A DNA stretch of 64,000 nt from contig NC_088775.1 of assembly GCF_954871325.1 (NCBI RefSeq), positions 73,819,561 to 73,883,560 of the forward strand. The letters are read 5' to 3'. Positions 42,452 through 56,100 of this stretch are shown in pieces. This DNA is from Gordionus sp. m RMFG-2023 (taxonomy: Eukaryota > Nematomorpha > Gordioida > Chordodea > Parachordodidae). The position numbers were made by a program, and so were the translations under genes. Each line of letters starts with the position of its first letter. Positions within the stretch are counted from its first letter, which is position 1. Below the pieces are notes generated by a model, which was not told where the DNA came from, did not search any database, and was given only the letters and a program-made list of their open reading frames with translations.

Positions 42452-42771
42452 TATGTTCAAAGATAAGATTCGATAGATGATGAGGAAATAATCAATGTCC
42501 TTAAAGAACGATAATTATATGGTATCTGGGCTTTTGAAGGGTGAGCGTGTTGCAAATGTTGAATTAAAGAGAAAAATAAAAATGTTTATTTATTTTCAAG
42601 AGATGTCTCAGATTATTATTCTTTTAATAATATGTTTTTATTGTAAAAGTATGAATTGGAATTTGAATTATTTGATATCGATTTTTATGATTATACTATT
42701 GGAATTTATTAGATGAAAAATATAGTGAAAAATTGAAATTTAATAAATTCAATAAAATGAGAAATATTTTA
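42452..42771 (+). repeat. LTR-like repeat, right
   Basis: The same orientation as 32686-33122 and very similar in sequence, shorter by internal gaps. It follows the end of the inverted copy without spacer and is followed directly by a tandem repeat. The orientation argues that it closes the whole 10-kb locus rather than belonging to the inverted copy. Confidence 0.65.
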
Positions 42772-42774
42772 GTT

Positions 42775-43075
42775 ATCAATACTTATTTTAGCCCATTTAC
42801 GTCAAAAAAATTCAAAAAACTTTAAAAACTACGATTATGACAATTGTCACTTTTCTTCGGTACATCTTCACTAAATTTAATTCAAACATATTATCATTAC
42901 TTATTTAAACATATTTTCGTAAAAAAATTCAAAAAACTTTAAAAATAAAGATTATGACAATTGTCACTTTTTTATGGTACATCTTCACTAAATTTTATTT
43001 AAACATGTTATCAATATATATTTTAATCTATTTTCATCAAAAAACTTTAAAAATAACGATTATGACAATTCTCAC
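42775..43075 (+). repeat. Tandem array of ~118-bp units (about 2.6 copies)
   Basis: Each unit contains TTCAAAAAACTTTAAAAA, then GATTATGACAATTGTCAC, then GGTACATCTTCACTAAATTT and an AT-rich spacer. It begins three bases after the right LTR-like repeat. Confidence 0.8.
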
Positions 43076-43079
43076 ATTA

Positions 43080-44120
43080 AAAAATATTATCCTTAAAAAG
43101 ATCATATAAAATAACATCAAAAAGTTTAATATAAATATTTTTAGAAAATTATTTTTAAAAAAACACCTCATTTAATAAAAAAATTGATAATTTTACAAAA
43201 TTGATAAAAAGATTTCACCTAAAAGATTGTTTTTTTATCTTTTAAAATTTACAATATAATTCCTCAATAAAAGATGTATTTACAAAGAAGATTGTGAAAA
43301 TCACTAATAAATTATATTAAAAAGAATATTACATTTTTACAATAGCATCATATTATTTTTTTATTAAAATTTTTTTATTAAAAAAACATCAAATAAATAA
43401 ATTTATTTTCATTTCAAAATAAAACAATATAAAAAAAAAATATTAAAATCATATCATGTTTATTTGTTGATAATAGTAAAATATTTACATTAAATATAAA
43501 TAAAATAAATTGTTTTACTAAAATAAATAAATAATAATTAATGCTAGGCATCGATGCAGATTTTTTGATTGACTAATTTATTATAGCCAATTTTTAGGCT
43601 TAGCCTAATTAGGTTTAACCGATTTTTAGGCTTAGCTTTATTAGACTTAGGCGTAGTTTTTAGCCGATTACGCAACACTACTTATGGGTCAACGTTGCAT
43701 AAATGTTATGATTATAAATCCGAGAATAGAAAGAATAATGGGCCAAAATTAATTAGAAAATTAGAATAGGTTAAGGCATCTGTAGGAAATAAATTTATGT
43801 CAATTACATTTAAAAAATAAATATTCTTTCATCAAGAGAGCCTAAAACATTTGGCATTTTAATAGTCCAAAATTATCGAACTTTATAGGTCACTCGAAAA
43901 TAAATATTTTATAAAAAATGTTTCTTTTATGTTATAGTATAATCTTCGAGCTATAAGAATCATATGTGAAATTATTTCAATTCAAAAAATTTATATGTGA
44001 AAAATCAATAAATAACAACTGTTGAAGATATGGCACGTTGACCATTAATGGGTTAAGTAAGAGAATTGCATAAACCGAATTTATAAAATTTTAACAAATT
44101 GTAAGGGGGAAGGGTTAACG
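43080..44120. other. AT-rich intergenic stretch
   Basis: Almost entirely A/T homopolymer-rich sequence from 43.1 to 43.55 kb. Then comes a patch with repeated CCGATTTTTAGGCTTAGC-type motifs (43560-43680) ending near GCAACACTAC, which may be a decayed relative of the TAGTGTTG MITE family. No gene signal. Confidence 0.5.
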
Positions 44121-44122
44121 TG

Positions 44123-47100
44123 TTAACAAATGTCATCCCATAATTGTGGTAGCAGCTCTTTTATATAAGTATTTCAAAGGTAGTTATTTTTATTTAATTT
44201 ATTAGGGAACATATAAAAATGGTTTGATTTTGTTAATTTCTAGCATTTATCAGCAAAATAATTTTATTATATATATAAACCTTTAACATCGGCTTCTTGC
44301 GTAGGGGTGACATTTTTCTTGTTATCTTCATTCTGAAAAAAATATCATAATTTTAAATAGAGCCGCATAAGAAAAAATTAATAAAATGATCCATTAAAGC
44401 TATTACACCGTGTATATATACAAATTAAAAATAATTAAATAAAAAGAGTGTTAAGAAAAACATAACTATAATAAGAGAAATTAAGATATAGAAAGTGTAG
44501 GAAGATGGCATCCATGGGCCCCTTGGGGAAGAGAGCATAGTGAAAATGCCATATTGCACCTAATTATTAATATGTTTTTATAACAAGCCATTATCATATT
44601 AATCGTGATTTGAAATTGACTATTTGGTTTTAAATAAAAAAAAGTAACTCGAAATAATTTAGATTCTAAATTAAGTGTTTTGCCATTAGCTGCGATACAC
44701 TTATATATATTTTTTTAATTAAATTTTGTAACAAGATATCATAAAATCAAAAATTATATATTTTCTTAATTAAATTTGAAAATCATTCATGTTTTTAAAT
44801 CATATAAACATTTTCGGAAAAAAACATTATAAAAACGTAATAGTGCTCACAAATTAAACACAAATTTTATATTTCAATATCGTGCACGATAAAAACCAAT
44901 TTGAAAAACGCAGGTTTGTCTTTTTTTTTATAATTTAAGACTAGTATTTTTTTTTGGTCTAAACTAACACTACATTTTTTTTCTGTAAAACTAAAAATTA
45001 CCCCTCAATTTAAACATATTTTTTTTAAAAAGTAAGGCAACATGAAAACGATCAATTTGTGCTCATTATAGGAACGATTCAATTTTTTCACCTAAATTAT
45101 ACTGACTGTGAACCTTTTTATCTGCCTTTTCTGTGTCGATTTCGAATGAGGAGTCCTCGGAGAGGGAAGAAAAATCTTCGAAAAAGCGTATACCTTTGCC
45201 ACTGTCAGTCTCTAAAATGACTGGGATTTTTAAATTAGTTGTATCATTGTTTTTTGGATTGTCATCTTTCGTAAATGATGATTTATCTGCGTTTTTGGTA
45301 TTTAGGTCATTAGGGTTAGTGATGACCTTAACGGGAACCGGAGTAGGAAGGGTTTGGAAAGTCGATATGAAATTGGGAGCCTTGGGCATTGTCACTGTTG
45401 TAGAAGATTCGCTATACAAAAAAATAAAATCAAATACATGTGATTATAATAATATTTATTTTAATTAATGTTTAGGTAAATGTTAGAAAAAGCTCTAAGA
45501 TTATTATTATAAATCGTTATAAAAAATTATTTTATTATTAAACGGAGGTAGGAATTATCAATTGGTGATGAAAATATTAACGATTAAATACAGATAAAAA
45601 AAAACCATAAAATTATATAAAGATAAAAACCCAAATTTTATTGAATTATTGTATCTGCAGAGAACCCATTTTTCGTCTTAGACAATAGGTGATAAAAAAA
45701 ATATACAATTCAAATATTAAACTTTTTAAAAAAAACTTTAGCATACTTTGCGGTAATAATCGAATTCGTTATGATATCACCTTTATTCGTATTGCGCTAA
45801 AAAAAATATTCGTAAATAAGAAATTTTAAAGAAATTTTTAAATTTATGATTTTAGTCGTCAATGTTACTAAATCGTCCATTTTTAGCCGATTACAGGAAA
45901 GGGCCAACCCTAATTTCCTTAAATATATTAAATACACCTCAAAGTTTTAGACGAAGGAAGGCTCAATCGAGAAGAGGAGAAAAATCCATCGTGGCTCAAT
46001 AGTTAGCAAATTTTTGCCCAAATAAAAAATATTTAAGTCGTGCATGCTCGTATTAAATTCAAGGCATGATAAGCACGATTTTGGCATACCCTCACAAAAC
46101 TGCTGTTTAAAAAAAAAGTGCATCCATTTATAGATATAGTGTATATAAAGAGATTAATTAAATGTTACTTGTTCTTTTCTAAATTTATATATCAGTAAAA
46201 GAGAAAAAAATTTATTTAAAATTATTTAAAACTCAGTTTTATGAAGCCAAAGAAATGTTTTATTGATATTAATAAAGTGGTGTATCAAAGGGAGGGAGTG
46301 TATAGATATAATGAAACTTAATTTATTTATATACTATATATATAATATAATCTCGCACGGGCTTGTCAAGTGGTATTTAAAACCGAAATCAATAAGATCA
46401 AAAATTCGGTCCAGTAACAGTAAAGTCCAAAACCAGGGCCGATATTTTAAAATTTTATTTCCAAAAAATGATTACCTCCATAAGTTCATCTCTAAATCAA
46501 AAAGGCCCATCTTCAAATCAAAAAATATATATTATTTTTATAGCATTTTTTTAAGAAACTGGAAAAAAAACTTTTTTAGATAATAGGCTTAAATTGGTCT
46601 AGCATTATTAATTATAATTTTATTATAATTATATCATAAATCATATTATTTGTATAAAATTCTTCAATGTTAATAAAAAGAAAACAATTACAGTGTGGTC
46701 AACTTATTAAGGTTGTATGAACTGCACTCTCTTAACCTAATTAATATATGGTAAGTCTCTGCAAAACTGTCCAACTCGAGACAAAAAAAACCTATTTTAA
46801 TATTAATGATAAATTCGAATTTAATATGATAATAAGCTTTCAAATAAAAAACTTTTAACATCAATAAACATTTTTAAAAAAATATAAGTGCTTGTGGAGT
46901 AGGATTAAAATGAATTATTCGTTATTATTATTTTATGGATATGAATATTTTCGAATCGAATATCAACAATGAAAAAAATATTCGCCGAATAAAAGGCTTC
47001 CATTATTCAGTTAAAATATTTATAAACTATCGTTTATATTCGGAATTTTTCGTTAATATTTTAATTTTCGGTTCATATTCAAGTAGTGATGTAAACAAGG

Positions 47101-50100
47101 AAAATTTAGGAAATTTCCTCAATTTATATAATGTCTTTTTTTTATTAAATAATCATGATAATTTTTCTTGTTTTACTAAAATATCTTATATTGACATAGG
47201 TTGAAAAAAACTCCCTTAATCGCACAATTTTAAATTGCTATTATATCTCAGAAAATATTAAAATATGAGACCTAAAATTCACAACTATTGTAAAATTAAT
47301 AGAGGTTTAAAATGGAATCAAATGTATTCAATTACAAATACGAACATCAATTCAATATGAATGATAGAATTATTAGATTCTTTTTTTTATAGGCCTATTT
47401 GTAGAATATAAGCATCATTTTGCCCAATTTTTAAAATAAGGACTGATAATAGATGATCAAACGTCTTTCCGAAACTAAATGGATGCAAGTTCAGCCCTGG
47501 ACGAAAACTCGACGAAGATAGCACTCTTGGGATGGGCCCTCCCCCAAAGGTTATAGTTATTAGGACGCGCCCGTTTTTTAAAAAAAAATTATTATTTTTT
47601 TAAAGTTAATTCTTTTTAAATTTATAATTATATTTTATATTTTTTTAAAAAAATTTAGTATGAATATATAAAAATAAAGTACAATTACGAATTTAAAAAA
47701 GTATATTTTATAATTTTATATTTTAAAAAAATTTTGGGACGGATATGACGCGTTCCGCCCCTAAGACGTATTTGAGACGAGTTCCACCCCTGTCTATGAG
47801 ACATTTCCCACCCTAAATTAAAGATGACAGACGTTTGATCATCGAAAAATGGAAGTTTTATAATATCATGAAATAAAGCATTTCTATTTTAAATGATAAA
47901 AAAATATATTTAAACCCCTAAATGCAAAAAAACGTATTTAAAATTTTACTAGTTATACGATTTTGCAATGAGATCGACGATATAAATAAAATAAAATATT
48001 CGGGGGTGTATTTATTATAAAGTACCTCGTTTGGATCTAAATGCTCTCTTTGCAACTCTAGCAAAAGAATCTGCCTTTTTATTTCCAAAGCTTCCAAGGA
48101 ACATGTGTTATCTTTTTTCATTTACAAGAAAAAATAGTAAAATATTTAAACAAAAGGTTGACTTTTTAAAATCTCTCTCCCGCAAAACTGATTGAAGTAA
48201 AGTTAGATAACTTTAATAGATCCTAGCGAAATTTTTAACAAAATCTGCATATTACTTTCTTCTTCTTCGATCGTTTTCTTGATGATGGCTACTTTGTTTG
48301 AACTTATCAATTTGTCTGAAGCAGCCATACAATTATCCTTTATTATTTATTTAAAACGATATCAATAGAGGACAATGTCAATATATATCAGAAGGTCCGG
48401 CCCTAAGCCCGTCACGGGTATACGGGCCAGGCCATATTTCAATTATTTTAAATGTACCCGGGTCAGGCCGTATATTTTAAAACTAAATATTTTAAATTGC
48501 CATTATTGGCTATAAAAATTATAAAGAAAGGAAACATAATATATTTTTAAAAAAATCTGGCCACGTTTGAAAATATAAAACTCGGGCTGGGTGGAAAAAA
48601 AATTATGAAAAAAAATTCGGGCTAGGCCGTGCAAATGATACTATATTTTGGATGGCGAAAGTCAACGATCCGGTCCTAGCGGTTCAAGATGCCGAACCGG
48701 TATTTATATTTCGGTCCAATCCTATATGTTATACATTACTTTTTTGAAATATATATGGCTTAAACAGTATGTTATAAAAAAATCAAACCATGACCGTAGT
48801 TTTTTGTTGAATACCAAACATTTGCACGTTAAGCGCTGCTTTTCTAATTATAGCCTCTTTTGCCAAATATATATTCGGCGTTTTAGACATGCACACGATA
48901 TTTCCTTTAAGTGTTGGACTAATTATAGTAGGAGTCAAAATTTTGCCAATATCGTAATTTGATAAGAGATCGGCATTCGAGTTACATGTTCCGCTATAAA
49001 AAAAATTTTTTTTAAATAGATGATTTTGTGCATATCGATAGACGTTTATAAAGAAACGTAAATAGCTTCTTGTTAATTTGAGCGTGATTGAGAATAGCTC
49101 TCTCTTTTTAGGCAACTAACTAAACATGAATGCTTGATAATAGTGAAAAATCGAACTTTTTAAATCTATTTAATCTTATTCCTTTTTTTAAAAAATAGAT
49201 ATATTATGTTTTTTGAGAAATAAAAAATTGAGATTAAGGTCATGCATAACTACTACTCCCGTTTTTACAGAGAAACCTTTATAAAGAATGTAATTTATAG
49301 AAAAATATTCATAGAGAATGATTTTAGAGAAACTTATAGAGAAAACAATTAGAGAATATAATTTACAAATAATTATTTTACAAAGAAATGCCTAAATATT
49401 TGATTATCATTACTTATTATATTTGTAATTTTGATACTTTCATTATTTATTCATTTATCAAATTTTACCTATAAATCGGTCAACGTTATATTTAGAGAGG
49501 ATAGTAAAAGTTAAATTACGGTTACCCGGAGAAAAATATGATAACCTTTACAATTTCCGTTACTTAAAAAATATGTGCTACATTATTAAAAATGCAAGAA
49601 AATAGTAATCGTGAAAATCGAAAAGACATAACCACAGTAGGGAGGAGAGGATTTTGCACCTGCAGTTATAATTTTCTGAGCCTATGTGCAAAAAAAATAA
49701 AATGCCTTTATTTCCTTTTGAATTGCCTTCACATTATAGATATTTGTTACATATTTTCAAACAAATTTATCGCCATGTATTTCCTGTTTATATTTATATG
49801 ATTACCAAATAAAATTTGATTTCTTTAAATTTTTCCTAAAACTATACAATTAAATATGTATAGCTTTATTTCAATGCTAAAAATTTATAAATGAGCAACT
49901 TATCTTCAATTAAGTTGCATTATTTGTCTCCTTTATATTTAATACTTCAACTATTATTTACTTGAAAGAATTATTTATTGACATTTTTTAAATTTAGAAA
50001 TACTTTTAATTTTTTTGAGAAAATCCTTGTCTTCTTCTAAATGAGCTCTCATTAGAATTTATTAGCATTAAAGCCATATGTAAAATTTTATTTTTCCGTT

Positions 50101-53100
50101 TAACCTTGAAAGATTTTAGAAAAAATATTATTATTTATTAAGTAATGAAAACAAATGTTATGTTAAGATATCCTTATAATTAAAACAGTTACGGAGCACT
50201 GTTATATATAAATGAAAAAATTAAAAAATATGTCGTTTGTAGAAAAAGTTTTCACAGAGAAGGGAATAATTGTGCCAATTCAAATTTATTTAAAATATTT
50301 ACTCAGAATTTTGCCATAATCTAATTTAGGTTATTGAAAAGACACAATATATTTCGGCAGAAATAATTGGGTTTGAAAGTAATTTTCTTTTTATAATATG
50401 GTTCACTTATATGATAATAACTTTTACGGTGCTTTAATAAAATTTAAATTATCCAAATGTAATAAGGAAAAAATTGAAAATCTTAGTAGAGAGTGTTGAA
50501 GATAATTGTCAACTAATGAATTATTTTGTAAAAATAATTTTAACAATTATAGAAAATACTTTTAATTTTATCAATTAAATATATCTCAAATTTGATTTTT
50601 ATTTATTAAATATTTATATTTCAACAAAATTTCTAACCAACCAGAATAATATAAAAGATAAATCAAATCGCAATTTTAAACATATTTTTCGAATCCCGCA
50701 TAAATTTTTACAACTTTATAAATGTCAGACCTGCAGGTCCGGCAGAGCTAATTTTTCATACCCGGATCGAACTAGGCCTAAAAAAATTTTTTTTTAAATA
50801 TCAGCCGGATCCGATATTTTTTTGAAAATGCTAAAATCGCAATCCTAGTCAAAAATTAAATAAACTATAAGAAAGAAATAGACAATGTAATATAATAACC
50901 AAATCCAACTAATATTAGAGGTAATTTTTTATATTGATTATTAAATTTTATAAATTATTAGAAAATAATTATAATATAACCAAACGACATCATTTTAATT
51001 TGTCCTTATATATTTTACTTTATTGTACAATAAATAAAATAGTTACTAATTAGAGAGTAATTATTATAATTTTTATTATTAGTCAATCAAAAAACTTACA
51101 TTACAAAATAAAATACATTTCGCCAAAAAATGGACACAAAGTGTACTCTTTAATTTTAGTATTAAATGAAAAATTATCTTTATTTGAAAATAAAAAAAAT
51201 AATTTTAAAAGCTACTAGATATTAAATTATTAGCTGAAAAACAAACCGTAAAATGCCGAATTGGTATATTTTTACACAAAATGGCGCTACAGCTTATATG
51301 TATTGACGCTTTTAATTAATAAATGGCCAATCTAATAGTATATATACATCATAGGTCTCTGCTTAATATTAAAAGTGTAAGGAATGTTGGACCCGAAACA
51401 AGACCGTAAACCGCTAATAAGGATTGATGTCTAGCAAATTCATTAAAATGTCTGGTTCTTATGGCCTATTCTTAAGATTTATATCCATACTTCAGATATA
51501 TTTATAAAATTATAACGTTATTATATACTCTTTTTTTAATATTAAGCAATTGTTTAAATTAACTTCGAAATGATTTGTTCTTTTCAAAATACAATATTTA
51601 AATGATCAATACTCTCAATATAAATCGATAGTAGTCGATATCCAAAATAATAATTAACTTTGATTTAAAAATTTGAACCAAAAATCTATATTACTAAGAA
51701 TGGAAGTTATATGTTAATTTTCTTATACTTCCTTATCAATCCGCCTACATTCCTATTTGTATAGGCCAAAAGAAGGGGTATCGGTGCATTGACAATATCT
51801 AATATGGGATTAGCCCAGTAGGTGTAAGATAGGCCCTGCATGATCAAAAATCTGTATTCATTACATCTTTTAAACTACCTCGTAGATTTTACCTCAGATT
51901 TTCCAGGTAAAGTGTCAATATAAAATTGGCTGCCCTACCTCCTTAGAAATTACCATAATTATGTTAATATTTAATTAAATAATATCATAAAGGGGACATT
52001 TCATTTGATTTTTTGAATGTTCTATATAAACTGGAACCTTAAAACATTGTTAGGATCCAATGATGCCGGATTCGTGATATTATTCGTCACATTAACGCCA
52101 TTTGTGTTATTATTTATTGCCAGGGCAGATGCTAGCATTTTCTTTTTGGAAGGTAAAACACAGCGGCTTATAATGGTTCTGGGTTCTTTCATGATTTTAA
52201 TAATAGGAGTTGCATTTTTTGACGTAGATTTACCTGATGATGATTCCCTTTTGATAGCGATGGGTGGTGGTTTAAGGTTTCTCTTTGAAGAGGAAGAAGC
52301 TTTGTTATTTTAATTTTTAAAAAGTAGGTAGATTAAAATAGGGACGTACCGATATTTTTTATCGGATAGGGCGTATATTTCCTCTTTTTAAAATCAATTA
52401 TCGGCCAATATTATAAAATTTTACAATCCGATATAATAGTGTGTTAATTATTAAAAAATTTATTTCAAATGATAATATAATTGTATTATGTAAATAAATA
52501 AGTATTATTATATAATTAAGTGATTTATCAATAAGAATATATTACTTTTATATTCATGAATATAACAAAAATTGATCATGATATATTTAAATGCCTTATA
52601 GATGTTATACTATTAAAAAGCATATGAGATTAGTAGATATATGTATAATAAATTAATGCAAAATTACCTCTTGATCCGATTTTCAAAAACGGCTAACTCA
52701 AAATTTAGGCAAAAAAAATATTGCCTAAACCTCTAATTTCGCTGATAGATGTATCTTTGGACCATCTATGAGCAAAATCTTCACGCTTGCGTAATATTTT
52801 TCTGGATAAAATAGTTTTAGCCATTTATGTTTACAGAATACAAAATCATATATAATATGGGATCGGTAATCGGCCGATATCAATTTAATATCGGCAATAT
52901 AGGATCAGATCGGCCGCCAAAAAAATAATTTTTGTTAAAAAGATAGGCAAGAAATAAGTCCGCTATTTCCCTATATTCATATTCTTTCAGGGTTCTTTTT
53001 AAAGAAATCGATATAAATAATCAATTTTAAGATTTTCTGACCTCTATTTTCGAATGATTTGGTAATAGGAGCGTCTTTGACCTCGTTATTAGTCTTTTGG

Positions 53101-56100
53101 AGGTTGACAAATTTTTTAAAAGGGTTGGGTCTGTTATTACCCTTATTATACCGAGTATTGTGTTGGTTGCCGTTGTTAATAGACGAATTCATCATGGCAC
53201 CTCTTCGGTACTTAGATATCAGATATCTAGCCGTGTGGTTAGGTGTACTTTTGTAGGCATAGTTACGCTAAAATAATAGACAAATTTTTAATTAGCCATA
53301 AATAGTTTGATTTACAAAAATATATATTTGACTATTTAAAATGCTACTTTAATTTTTATATTTTTCGGAGTTAGAATATGATTTTTAGTAGTGTTAATCA
53401 ATCAGCTAATTTACATAAATTATTCAATATGGTTTAGCTAAGCTTTTACCACAAGTGGGTATTTCCATATCAATTCGATAATTTTTCGGCCCGATTTTTT
53501 CCATTTTGATAAAATTTTACATAATTAAAATATCATTAGAAAGCATCGAATCCAAATTTAACCTCCTAGTACTAATAGTTCCTGAAATATCAATAAACAA
53601 TAGTGCAAAATGATATCTTTTCGAAAAATGGATTTTTTTAAATTGAGAAGTTAAAAAATAATGATGCTAAAAATAAAAATTATATATCATTTTGTAACTC
53701 TATTATAGGCCTTTTAGTAATGTTGGGGTTTTTATTTATGGTATAAATTTCGAACTTGAAAGCTTCAAGTGTTTCGCTTTCTAATTTTATATTTATTATA
53801 TCTATTTGCAAAAAAATTTGAACTTGAGACAGCTTGGGTTTTTTAGTTATTGCGATTAAAAAAATATATATATTATTTCACAAATAGATGGTGCTCCTAT
53901 ATAAATTAACACATATTTGTTAAAATTATTTATTTTTTTAATTTTTCCAATTTTTAACATAAATAATAAGATTTTCCAGCATTAATATCACAAAAATATA
54001 TTATTTAAGTAGTCGCTGATAGGCTTACTTATTGTTATTACTATTGATAACTTGTAAAAATTAATTATTTTTATAATAAATGATTAAAGTTCCTAAAACG
54101 ATTTTATGATTCCGATATCTCCTGCAATAAAATATAGTAATTAATTGTCGAAAGATAAAAGCCAATTTTCATGCACCTCCCCTGCTATTAATTAATTTTT
54201 ATTTAATAAATATTACGATATTAATATATTTTTTTCGTCAAATGTTTTTAATGAATATAAGCACTTTAATTATAAAAAAAATCTGCAAAATGTTATGACA
54301 TGGAAGAATCAATTTCCAACCATTGAGTCGGAACATTAATTTATGATAAATGTCGTAAGCATTTATCACAAAAAAATCTAGAAAATATAAATTGAAAAGG
54401 AAATAAATATTATCCCCATAGCATTGGCATCAATGGATACAAACAATATTACTTTAATTGTGGAATATCTCTTAAGAAAAAAACATTATAAAAAAAGGAG
54501 AGCGAAAATATTAAAAGATATTTCAGATATAATAATTAACAATCTAGAATAGATTAGTTGCCAAGGCAAGCTTACAAAGACCTTCTTCAGATCAAATAAT
54601 AATACCTGTACAATTTACTTTATAAATATGTTGATGAGCATATAAAAGTATAAATTTTTATTATGCCACCATATCAGAGTCTGAGGTAGAAGAGATAGGG
54701 CTAATTTAATTAATCTATCTCAATAACTGGGAAACAAAAAATTCACGCATACTAACATATATTCCAATTAGCAGATATTTATTGTGGAGAATATAGTAAA
54801 TTCATGTGAGGATCTTTTAATCGATGAAATTAGAGAATACATGACCTGTATGTAAGAAAACGATTGGTGGTTGAGATGGAAATTTAAATTTTTTACAAGA
54901 AAAAGAAGATTATAACTGCAGCTAAATAATTTTATTTCATGATATTAATGCTGAAAAATCTTATTATGTATGTTTAAAAATGGAAATTATTTTAAAAAAA
55001 TAAAATAATTTTAATAATAATACGTTGAAAAAAATGTTCATTAATTTTTTTGTCCCAAGTTTTAATTTTTTTTACAGATAGATATAAGATACAGTGTTTC
55101 CATTCAAAAAAGGAATAGTGAAAAAGGTTCAATCAAAAAAGGTAAAGTGTCAAACAAAAAAGGAAAAGGTCTAATCAAAGCGATCAAAAAAGGAACTAAT
55201 TCAAAAAAGGAACTAATTCAAAAAAGGAAAATAGTTATTTTTTCTTGCCAATATTTTTTAAATTTTATTTATTTTTATTATTCCTTCTTATTTTATTTCT
55301 AACTTTTTGCGATTTCTTTACTTTATTTTTCTTACTATTTTCCTCAATTCATGTTTCTTCGCATTTTTCATAATTCATTTGTCTTTTGAAAAATAATTAA
55401 TAAATTTCCCCTATTATTTTTCTTCACTTCTCTACTAGATTTTTTTAACAATTCTTTACTTTTTTTCATCATACATAACAATATTTTGACTTTTTATCAT
55501 TTACTCCTTATATTGTTATCTTTTACATACATTTCTTTTTTTAAATCTATTTAAGTCATTTTTAATCTTTATTTTTCTGATATTTTCTCAATATTTTTTT
55601 TACTCAATTTTGATAAATAATTATTTTTAATTTTCACTTAATTTTTATTTCTCAATGGCAGACAATAGAATTTTAATAAAAGAATTAAAAATGATTATAT
55701 TTTATTAATTTACATATCGTTTGTTATTACAGTTCGAAAATGATACATTGTAACCAAACAATTAATTTAATTTAGTAATTGTAACTAAATAACTTGATAA
55801 GTAAATTCTAATAAAAAAAATTGTCTGCCATTGAGTAATAAAAATTAAAAATAATCACAAAATAGGATTATCAAAAATGAGAAGGAAAAAAAATTGAGAA
55901 AAGATCAGAAAAATAAAGATAAAAATGACTTAAGGAGATTGAAAAAGTTAGAAATGTATGTAAAAGATAATAATATAAGGGGAAAAAATGATAAAAAGTC
56001 AAAATATTGTTATGTTTGATGAAAAAAAAGGAAAGAATTGTTATAAAAAAATGGAGTAGAGAAGTGAAAAAAAATAACGGGGAAAATTTATAAATTATTT

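Larger units (their letters stand above)
32686..42771 (+). mobile_element. Fossil Ty3/gypsy-type LTR locus with an inverted internal partial copy
   Basis: Two related repeats in the same orientation (32686-33122 and 42452-42771) bracket the locus like LTRs. Just after the left one comes TGGTGACGACCGACCAAG, placed and shaped like a tRNA primer-binding site. Next comes a gag-pol copy on the plus strand (33147 to about 37.9 kb), a spacer with other relics (38.0-39.6 kb), and an inverted partial copy (39635-42451) whose outer end abuts the right LTR-like repeat. The two copies are nearly identical, so the duplication is recent. The element is broken, with several interruptions in the pol part, and the inverted copy lacks everything after early reverse transcriptase. 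It looks fossil, though young. Confidence 0.8.

Noticed and set aside
44500-44560. Possible extra exon after CTCTTCCCCAAG on the minus strand
   Set aside because: A good pyrimidine tract, but the frame meets a stop before any usable donor; the exon 44689-44649 explains the phase change instead.
48250-48330. Independent gene starting at MAASDKLISS (48329)
   Set aside because: Not excluded, but the acceptor inside this sequence (at 48317-48316) gives the same frame and continues the phase from the upstream exon, so one gene is the simpler reading.
52017-52313. Plus-strand hydrophobic 98-residue frame resembling a membrane protein
   Set aside because: It is antisense to a phase-consistent exon (52299-52038) of the long minus-strand gene; apparent hydrophobicity comes from complementing Lys/Ser codons.
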